DNA from: Desulfurivibrio alkaliphilus
GTDB taxonomy: Bacteria > Desulfobacterota > Desulfobulbia > Desulfobulbales > Desulfurivibrionaceae
DNA: 10,561 bases
Assembly: GCA_011048585.1 (NCBI GenBank)
Contig: DSDS01000169.1
Coordinates: 1-10,561 of the forward strand
Reading direction: 5' to 3'
A program made the position numbers and the translations under genes. Shown piece by piece: positions 5,749 through 10,561 of this stretch. The notes below the pieces were generated by a model that saw nothing but the letters and a program-made list of their open reading frames with translations, made no database searches and had not been told where the DNA came from. Position 1 is the first letter of the stretch, and each line of letters begins with the position of its first letter.

Positions 5749-6852
5749 ATGCTGATTCTAGGTATTGAAACCTCCTGTGACGATACGGCGGCGGCAATGC
5801 TTGCCGTGGAGAGGCCCGGTTCCGGGCAGACCGGGCAAGAGGCGGCCGATTTGGCCCCGCCTACGATCCTCGCCGATCTGATCCAGTCCCAGGCCGCCAC
5901 CCACAACCCCTATGGCGGGGTGGTTCCGGAACTGGCCTCGCGCCGGCACCTGGAAAATATCGAGCCGGTGGTCAGGACCGCCCTGACCCGGGCCGGAGTG
6001 GCCATCGGCGAAATCGACCTGATCGCCGTCACCCAGGGGCCGGGCCTGGTGGGTTCCTTGCTGGTGGGCTTCAATTTTGCCAAGGCCCTCTCCCTGGCTG
6101 CCGACATTCCCTATGTGGGGGTGGACCATATCACCGGTCATCTGGCCTCGGTATTCCTGGGCGATCAGCCTCCCCAATTCCCCTACCTGGCCCTGACCGC
6201 TTCCGGAGGCCACTCCAGCATCTTCCTGGCGGAAAGCCCCACCCATTTCACCCTCTGCGGCCGCACCCGTGATGATGCCGCTGGCGAAGCCTTCGACAAA
6301 GTGGCCAAACTGCTGGGCCTGGGTTATCCCGGCGGACCGGAGGTGAGCCGCCTGGCGGCCCGGGGCAATCCAAACGCCTGTGACTTTCCCCGGGCCTGGC
6401 TGGAACCTGCCAGCTACGATTTCAGCTTCAGCGGCCTGAAAACGGCGGTGGCCCAGCAGATCCGGCAAAAACCGCCCGCCTGCGAGGAGGAGATCGCCGA
6501 CATCTGCGCCTCCTTCCAGGAGGCGGTGGTGGAGGTTCTGAGCCAAAAAACCCTGGCGGCGGCCAAAAGCATGGGCATCCCCCGGGTGGTACTCAGCGGC
6601 GGAGTGGCGGCCAATCCCCGCCTGCGCCAGTACCTGCGAGAGGCGGCCATTCGAGCCGGGGGCCTTGAGATATTCATGCCCGAACCCCGTTTCTGCACCG
6701 ACAATGCCGCCATGATCGCCATGGCCGGTTTTTTCCAACGCCACCAAGCCACCCGGGCTCTCGATTCCGACGTTTACTCCCGCTCCGGCTATCTGCCGCC
6801 CCCCGCCTCCCTCCCGGGCCGACACAGCCACGGTCCCATCGCTCAAAGCTGA
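5749..6852 (+). CDS. tsaD: tRNA N6-adenosine threonylcarbamoyltransferase TsaD
   Basis: TsaD transfers the threonylcarbamoyl group from threonylcarbamoyl-AMP to A37 of ANN-decoding tRNAs (t6A), working in the cytoplasm with TsaB and TsaE. The start LGIETSCDDT, YGGVVPELASR, the metal-binding HITGH (His127, His131), GEAFDKVAKLLGLGYPGG, FSFSGLKTAV, LSGGVAANPRLR and CTDNAAMIAMAG are all present and in family order, so the enzyme should be functional. It is 367 residues, longer than the roughly 337 of E. coli. The extra length lies mainly in an insertion of about 16 residues between the N-terminal strand and YGGVVPE (about residues 22-38) and in a Pro/Ser/His-rich tail after GYLPPP. The ATG at 5749 was preferred to the in-frame start at 5689 because it gives the conserved N-terminus; the longer form would overlap pheA. 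The ribosome-binding site is weak, so coupling to pheA is likely. Confidence 0.97.
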   Translation: MLILGIETSCDDTAAAMLAVERPGSGQTGQEAADLAPPTILADLIQSQAATHNPYGGVVPELASRRHLENIEPVVRTALTRAGVAIGEIDLIAVTQGPGLVGSLLVGFNFAKALSLAADIPYVGVDHITGHLASVFLGDQPPQFPYLALTASGGHSSIFLAESPTHFTLCGRTRDDAAGEAFDKVAKLLGLGYPGGPEVSRLAARGNPNACDFPRAWLEPASYDFSFSGLKTAVAQQIRQKPPACEEEIADICASFQEAVVEVLSQKTLAAAKSMGIPRVVLSGGVAANPRLRQYLREAAIRAGGLEIFMPEPRFCTDNAAMIAMAGFFQRHQATRALDSDVYSRSGYLPPPASLPGRHSHGPIAQS

Positions 6853-6858
6853 CCAGCC

Positions 6859-7362
6859 ATGGAACCCCAGCGCACCGCCCGCCTCTACTACCTGAAGATC
6901 CTCCGACTCAAGGGGGATCCCCAAAGCCTGGCCCGGGGGATGACCGTGGGAGTGGCCATCGGGATTATCCCCATTCTGCCCCTGCAAACCCTGACCATCC
7001 TGATCTGCGCCCCGCTGTTCAAGGGCAACAGCATCGCCGCGGTCCTGGCCGGTTTGCTGGTCAGCAATCCCCTGACCTTGATCCCCCAGTACTATATCTG
7101 CTGTAAGCTGGGCAAACTGCTCTACCCCATCGACCTATCCTGGTCCCGGGTCCGGGGAACCGTGGAGTACATGCTTTCCGGGTCCGCCTCCTGGGGTGAA
7201 CAACTGGCCGCCTTAAGCCTGCTGGGTTATGAATCCCTGGCGGTCATGATCCTGGGTGGAGTAATCCTGGCCATCCCCCTGGCCTTGATCACCTATCCCC
7301 TTTCTTTGCGGCTTTTTCTGGCCATTCAGCGCAAACGGCGCCAAAAACATATCCTCTCCTGA
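6859..7362 (+). CDS. DUF2062 family membrane protein
   Basis: The 167-residue protein of the DUF2062 family has unknown biochemical function. A short basic N-terminal part (RLYYLKILRLKGDPQSLARG) leads into hydrophobic segments at about residues 28-50, 56-80 and 120-155, with a basic C-terminal end (QRKRRQKH), so it is an inner-membrane protein. Family marks seen are the glycine-rich VGVAIGIIPILPLQT segment and the SNPLTLIPQYY motif after TM2. The ATG at 6859 lies 6 nt after the tsaD stop, and the gene ends 17 nt before rsmA, with the GAGGAG for rsmA overlapping its stop. It is therefore cotranscribed with two RNA modification genes. Nothing in its sequence suggests RNA binding, so the link may be only positional. 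Confidence 0.88.
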   Translation: MEPQRTARLYYLKILRLKGDPQSLARGMTVGVAIGIIPILPLQTLTILICAPLFKGNSIAAVLAGLLVSNPLTLIPQYYICCKLGKLLYPIDLSWSRVRGTVEYMLSGSASWGEQLAALSLLGYESLAVMILGGVILAIPLALITYPLSLRLFLAIQRKRRQKHILS

Positions 7363-7379
7363 GGAGTTGAACCGCCCAG

Positions 7380-8249
7380 ATGAATCAAAACCATGTGCGC
7401 CAGATTTTGGCCGATCACCGGTTGGCCCCCAGTAAACAGTTGGGGCAGAACTTTTTGATCCAACCCCGGATCGCCACCCAGATTGTGGAGGCCGCCGGCG
7501 TAACTCCCGATGACACGGTGGTAGAGCTGGGGGTGGGCCTGGGGGCCCTGACCGCCCCGCTGGCCGCCAGGGCCGGGCAGGTAATCGGCCTGGAGCTGGA
7601 TGCGGGAATTATCAAATATCACCGGGAAGCCCAGGATCTGGCCGCCAACGTGCGTTTGCTCCACCAGGATCTGCTCAGGGCCGATTTCAGCGCCATGGCC
7701 CGAGAGCAGGGGCAAAAACTGAAAATAATCGCTAATTTGCCCTATTCGATAACCAACCCCCTGCTCTTCAAGCTGCTGGAACACCACCCGGCCCTGGAGT
7801 GGGCGGTGCTGATGATCCAAAGGGAGGTGGCAAAACGGCTGACCGCCAAACCCAACAGCAAGGAGTACGGGGTCCTGACCGTGCTCCTGGAAAGTTGCGC
7901 CACCGTGGAGCGTCTGCTGCTGGTGGGACCGGGCAACTTCTATCCCCGACCCAAGGTGGACTCGGTGGTGATCCGTATCCGCTTTCTGCCCCAGGAAGAG
8001 AGCGGAACCGCTCCCCGGAATCTGGCCCTGCTGCGCCGGGTGGTTGATGCCGCCTTCGGACAGCGACGCAAGACCCTGCTCAACAGCCTGGGCTGCGGCA
8101 AGCTGCCCGGTCTGAACCGAATCGGGGCGGGCCGGGTCCTGGAGGCCGCCGCCATCTCCCCCAAGTTAAGGGCGGAGAACCTCACCACCGCGGATTACCT
8201 GCGGCTCACCGTGATTATCGCCGACCTGATCCGGGAGGCCAATGTTTAA
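7380..8249 (+). CDS. rsmA: 16S rRNA (adenine1518-N6/adenine1519-N6)-dimethyltransferase RsmA (KsgA)
   Basis: RsmA uses S-adenosylmethionine to dimethylate two adjacent adenines in the helix 45 loop of 16S rRNA during late 30S assembly; loss gives kasugamycin resistance in E. coli. The 289-residue protein has the start PSKQLGQNFL (residues 17-26), SAM motif I VELGVGLGALT (48-58), motif IV NLPY (119-122) and FYPRPKVDS (187-195). The C-terminal domain contains FGQRRKTLLNSL. Motif I reads G-V-G where most family members have G-P-G, a mild change that keeps the glycines. The ATG at 7380 is preceded by GAGGAG (7361-7366) at a rather long 13-nt spacing. The stop overlaps the next gene start by 8 nt (8242-8249). 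Length and order are normal, and it should be active. Confidence 0.97.
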   Translation: MNQNHVRQILADHRLAPSKQLGQNFLIQPRIATQIVEAAGVTPDDTVVELGVGLGALTAPLAARAGQVIGLELDAGIIKYHREAQDLAANVRLLHQDLLRADFSAMAREQGQKLKIIANLPYSITNPLLFKLLEHHPALEWAVLMIQREVAKRLTAKPNSKEYGVLTVLLESCATVERLLLVGPGNFYPRPKVDSVVIRIRFLPQEESGTAPRNLALLRRVVDAAFGQRRKTLLNSLGCGKLPGLNRIGAGRVLEAAAISPKLRAENLTTADYLRLTVIIADLIREANV

Positions 8250-9411
8250 CTTTGTTTTTCACCACCCCACCCGGGTGATCTTCCAGCGCCGGGGATTGAC
8301 CCGGCTGGGGGAGGAGTGCGCCCGCCTGGCCAGCAAGGTCCTTTTGGTTTACGGTCGTCGCAGCCTGAAGGCATCCGGGCGTCACCGGGAGGTCTGCGCC
8401 AGCCTGGCCACCGCCGGGGTCAGTTGGCTGGAACTGGGCGGGATCTCCCCCAACCCCACCCTAAGCCTGGTGCGGCGGGGGATCGCCCTGGCCAGGGAAT
8501 ACGGCGTTGGGGCGGTGGTGGCGGTCGGGGGTGGCTCGGTGATGGACAGCGCCAAGGCGATCGCCGCCGGAGCCTGCGTCAAACACGATCCCTGGCTGTT
8601 TTTCCGGGGAAAAAAAAGTATCAAGAGAGCCCTGCCCCTGCTCTGTGTCCCCACTCTGGCCGGCTCCGGTTCGGAATGCAACCCTGGCATGGTCCTGAGC
8701 AACGAAGAGAACGGCCAAAAGATCGGAATCGGCAACCGCCACCTCTACCCCGCCACCGCCATCCTGGACCCCGAGTTGACCTGCAGCTCCTCCTGGCGGC
8801 AAACCCTGTTCGGGGCGGTGGACAGCATCTGTCATCTGGCGGAGTTTTTCTGCACCGACCCCAGCCCCCACCACCGCCTCCAGGACCGGCTGGCGGCGGG
8901 CCTGATCCGGTCGATCATGGAAAGCTGTGAGCGGGTGCGGCCCAACCTGAATGATTATCCGGGCCGGGCCACCCTGCTCTGGGCTTCCTCCCTGGCCCTC
9001 TATGGCCTCAACAGCGCGGGCCGGGGCCGGATCCACTTCCCGGCCCACCTGGTGGCCCACGCCCTGGGCGGACGCCATGACCTGCCCCACGGCGCGGCCC
9101 TGGCGGTATTGCTACCCGCCTGGCTGAAATTCGAGGCCCAACGCAACCCAAGCCGGGTCGCCGCCCTGGCGCAAGCCGTTTTCGATCTGTCGGCCAGCGA
9201 TGCCTCAACCATGGCGACTCGGGGGATTAGGCGGTGGCAATCATGGTTGCGGGGAATGGACGCGCCGGTCGGCCTGATCGACCTGGGCCTTCCCCCAGGG
9301 CCGGGGGAACTAGAGGCCATCACCGCCCACGCCGCCCCCCAGGCCCGGCTCTGGCGCCTGCCCTACAGCGAGGACGACATCGCCCGGATCTTGGCCCTCG
9401 CCGCCGCCTAG
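8242..9411 (+). CDS. Iron-containing alcohol dehydrogenase (BdhA/YqhD-like)
   Basis: The 389-residue protein belongs to the group III metal-dependent alcohol dehydrogenases, which interconvert aldehydes or ketones and alcohols using NAD(P)H. The N-terminal Rossmann-like half has the nucleotide-binding GGGSVMDSAKAIA (96-108) and PTLAGSGSE (137-145). The helical C-terminal half carries the metal ligands Asp194 and His198 (AVDSICH), His269 (FPAHLVAH) and His283 (DLPHG), matching the Asp-His-His-His site of YqhD and its relatives. The layout resembles the butanol dehydrogenase branch more than the lactaldehyde (FucO) branch. Substrate and choice of NADH or NADPH cannot be told; the GGGS motif resembles NADPH-using YqhD/BdhA members. 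It starts with ATG overlapping the rsmA end by 8 nt, with GGGAGG just upstream, so the two are translationally coupled. The stop overlaps the convergent DUF3108 gene. Confidence 0.92.
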   Translation: MFNFVFHHPTRVIFQRRGLTRLGEECARLASKVLLVYGRRSLKASGRHREVCASLATAGVSWLELGGISPNPTLSLVRRGIALAREYGVGAVVAVGGGSVMDSAKAIAAGACVKHDPWLFFRGKKSIKRALPLLCVPTLAGSGSECNPGMVLSNEENGQKIGIGNRHLYPATAILDPELTCSSSWRQTLFGAVDSICHLAEFFCTDPSPHHRLQDRLAAGLIRSIMESCERVRPNLNDYPGRATLLWASSLALYGLNSAGRGRIHFPAHLVAHALGGRHDLPHGAALAVLLPAWLKFEAQRNPSRVAALAQAVFDLSASDASTMATRGIRRWQSWLRGMDAPVGLIDLGLPPGPGELEAITAHAAPQARLWRLPYSEDDIARILALAAA

Positions 9412-10223
9412 TCGTCGAGCAGAGGGCCCTGGTAATGGGTGAGGGTGGCGGAGAGAGAGCCGATGGCGATTCGCCCCCGGATCAGCAGCGGGATTCGATA
9501 ACGGTCGTTGGTCAACCAAACTACCGGATCCCCGACTTTTTCATAAAGGCCGGCGAAGGTGAGGCGAGGGCGCACCCGCATAACCTCCCGCCGGCCCAGA
9601 ATCGAGTCAAGCTCCTCCTGCCGCTCTACCGCCACTCGAACCAGATGCCGTTGACCATCGACAAAGGCGGGGATTACCACCTCCTTACCCAGGGCCAGGG
9701 GCATTACCCGCGTCACATAAAAGGCGGAAAATTCATTGTGAACCGGGCCATCAACCTCAAAACGCCGGGGCTCATCCAGATCGCGTTGATAGATGATACG
9801 GCCATTCTGCTGATCATACATGGTATCGCGAATGGTCAGCCGCTGCCCCTGGCGCTGGTTGGCGCGATAGCTGCCGGGCAGCCGCTGGTCCCCCTGGACC
9901 ACCACCCTGAACTCGTCGTGGACCGGATAAAGAACCCCCAGCAGACCCACGGTCTGGGCGGTGATGTCGATGGCGAAAAGCTGCTCCCCTTCCACCAGCT
10001 GTTTGATCTCCAGGGTCAACTCCCCGGCTTTCAGCCCCATCCAGGTGACCCCATAGTGAAGCACCTCACCAACAGGATAGGCAGTGGCCAATAGCTGGGC
10101 CACCGGGCCGTCCGGATCGACCTGGCCCGCCGGCACCGACGAGCGCGGGACGAGGAGAGCGACCCCGAGCAAAAGCGGGATCAGCAAAAGACAAAAACAG
10201 CGAATAATTGGTTTAATAAGCAT
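9408..10223 (-). CDS. DUF3108 family exported protein
   Basis: The 271-residue protein starts with a hydrophobic segment (about residues 5-26, IIRCFCLLLIPLLLGVALLV) after a Lys and before an Arg, fitting a Sec signal or an N-terminal anchor; the rest is soluble and beta-rich, so it probably sits in the periplasm. The body matches the DUF3108 pattern: GEVLHYGVTWMGLKAGELTL near 52-71, then V-H-D-E-F-R in the next strands, YQRDL, and RVRPRLTFAGLYEKVGDPVVWL before a C-terminal strand (IAIGSLSATLTHY). No function is established for the family, and no catalytic motif is seen. The ATG at 10221-10223 has a near-perfect ribosome-binding site (GGGAGGTGAG) at normal spacing. A perfect TTGACA faces this gene at 10297-10302 but no good -10 follows. 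Its stop codon overlaps the dehydrogenase stop by 4 nt. Confidence 0.85.
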   Translation of the reverse strand: MLIKPIIRCFCLLLIPLLLGVALLVPRSSVPAGQVDPDGPVAQLLATAYPVGEVLHYGVTWMGLKAGELTLEIKQLVEGEQLFAIDITAQTVGLLGVLYPVHDEFRVVVQGDQRLPGSYRANQRQGQRLTIRDTMYDQQNGRIIYQRDLDEPRRFEVDGPVHNEFSAFYVTRVMPLALGKEVVIPAFVDGQRHLVRVAVERQEELDSILGRREVMRVRPRLTFAGLYEKVGDPVVWLTNDRYRIPLLIRGRIAIGSLSATLTHYQGPLLDD

Positions 10224-10260
10224 CTCAACTCACCTCCCACGGAGCCGACGGGGTAATAAC

Positions 10261-10289
10261 TTGCCGAAAGCAGGTAACCTTGCTAGCAT
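10261..10289 (+). promoter_or_regulatory. Candidate extended -10 promoter for the MORN gene
   Basis: TTGCCG (10261-10266), an exact 17-nt spacer and TAGCAT (10284-10289) preceded by TGC, an extended -10 element. The -35 and -10 each match consensus at 4 of 6 positions. It sits about 40 nt before the MORN start codon in the divergent gap with the DUF3108 gene, the expected place. This is the best-looking plus-strand promoter in the window. Confidence 0.55.
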
Positions 10290-10313
10290 ACCCCCATGTC
10301 AACGCAATTAATC

Positions 10314-10320
10314 AAGGAGG
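10314..10320 (+). promoter_or_regulatory. Ribosome-binding site of the MORN gene
   Basis: AAGGAGG lies 7 nt before the ATG at 10328. It is a full-strength Shine-Dalgarno and decides the start of a gene that otherwise has no stop codon in the window. Confidence 0.9.
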
Positions 10321-10327
10321 TTTATCT

Positions 10328-10561
10328 ATGGGTAACCAGACCATCCGCCTGGACAATGGTACCGAGTATAGCGGCGAACTGAAAGACAATCAACCACACG
10401 GTCAGGGCAGCCTGGTGGATGCCAATGGTAATCGCTACGAAGGAGAGTTCAGGGAGGGTAAAATGGACGGCCAGGGCACCCTGACCCAAATCGATGGCCT
10501 GGCCTACAGCGGAGAGTTCAAGGAGAACATGTTCCATGGCAAGGGCTGCCTGACCCAACCC
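10328..10561 (+). CDS. MORN-repeat protein, 5' portion (runs off the right edge)
   Basis: An open frame from ATG at 10328 continues without a stop to the last base, giving 78 residues. From residue about 12 it consists of MORN repeats of about 23 residues with the Y-x-G-E ... G-x-G-x-L pattern: TEYSGELKDNQPHGQGSL, RYEGEFREGKMDGQGTLT and AYSGEFKENMFHGKGCLT, three in succession. MORN repeats form an elongated beta-hairpin sheet; in known proteins they mediate lipid or protein contacts or accompany catalytic domains. No signal peptide is seen, so the visible part looks cytoplasmic. A strong AAGGAGG and a candidate promoter precede it. The gene is divergent from the DUF3108 gene with 104 nt between starts. 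What follows the repeats, and hence the function, lies outside the window. The antisense frame over this stretch is a shadow. Confidence 0.9.
   Translation, partial: MGNQTIRLDNGTEYSGELKDNQPHGQGSLVDANGNRYEGEFREGKMDGQGTLTQIDGLAYSGEFKENMFHGKGCLTQP

Noticed and set aside
5758..6987. 409-residue open frame on the minus strand
   Set aside because: It is antisense to tsaD and the DUF2062 gene, rich in Gly/His/Gln as expected for a mirrored GC-rich frame, with no family motif. The plus-strand genes have full conserved motifs.
8461..9090. 209-residue minus-strand frame inside the dehydrogenase gene
   Set aside because: It is a shadow of a gene with clear metal and nucleotide-binding motifs in the plus frame; no ribosome-binding site.
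9234..10094. 286-residue open frame on the plus strand
   Set aside because: It overlaps the end of the dehydrogenase and is antisense to the DUF3108 gene. Composition is low-complexity Arg/Pro/Gly at its start and no domain is recognisable.
10322..10558. 78-residue minus-strand frame at the right edge
   Set aside because: It is antisense to the MORN gene; its regularity is the mirror of the repeats on the plus strand.
1..10561. CRISPR array, insertion sequence, integrase, toxin-antitoxin or phage genes
   Set aside because: No regularly spaced direct repeats, transposase motifs, terminal inverted repeats or small toxin-like gene pairs were seen on either strand.

Overview
The window is GC-rich, densely packed bacterial chromosome made up mostly of housekeeping genes. 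Strong third-position G/C bias, AGGAGG-type ribosome-binding sites, an encoded tRNA CCA end, and a fused chorismate mutase/prephenate dehydratase next to tsaD and rsmA suggest a Gram-negative. A Desulfobacterota (former Deltaproteobacteria) relative is my best guess. That placement is inferred from gene content and style; no marker was compared. I see no mobile element, CRISPR array, phage gene or toxin-antitoxin pair.

Left part (1-4335). The 3' end of a TPR protein gene on the plus strand abuts, stop to stop, a run of minus-strand genes. In transcription order from right to left these are an AcuB-like CBS-CBS-ACT protein and a LarE-type PP-loop sulfur transferase (13 nt apart, probably one operon), then HU with its own promoter and a strong downstream hairpin. 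Next come tRNA-Pro(CGG) followed by an intrinsic terminator, and an FKBP-type prolyl isomerase lipoprotein followed after 7 nt by a ZupT-family metal transporter.

Centre (4336-9411). A 286-nt divergent region separates these genes from a plus-strand operon: pheA (phenylalanine branch point), tsaD (tRNA t6A synthesis), a DUF2062 membrane protein, rsmA (16S rRNA dimethylation) and an iron-containing alcohol dehydrogenase. Gaps are 26, 6 and 17 nt, then an 8-nt overlap. The operon joins amino-acid biosynthesis to two translation-fidelity RNA modification enzymes.

Right part (9408-10561). A DUF3108 envelope protein gene on the minus strand overlaps the dehydrogenase stop by 4 nt. A 104-nt divergent region then holds a good extended -10 promoter and a strong ribosome-binding site for a MORN-repeat protein that runs off the right edge. 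That gene has no stop in the window and is easily missed.

Nothing here clearly forms a novel multi-gene system. The points most worth a second look are the three-cysteine LarE paired with a CBS-ACT sensor, the terminator and tRNA-like remnant between tRNA-Pro and the FKBP gene, and the partial MORN gene.
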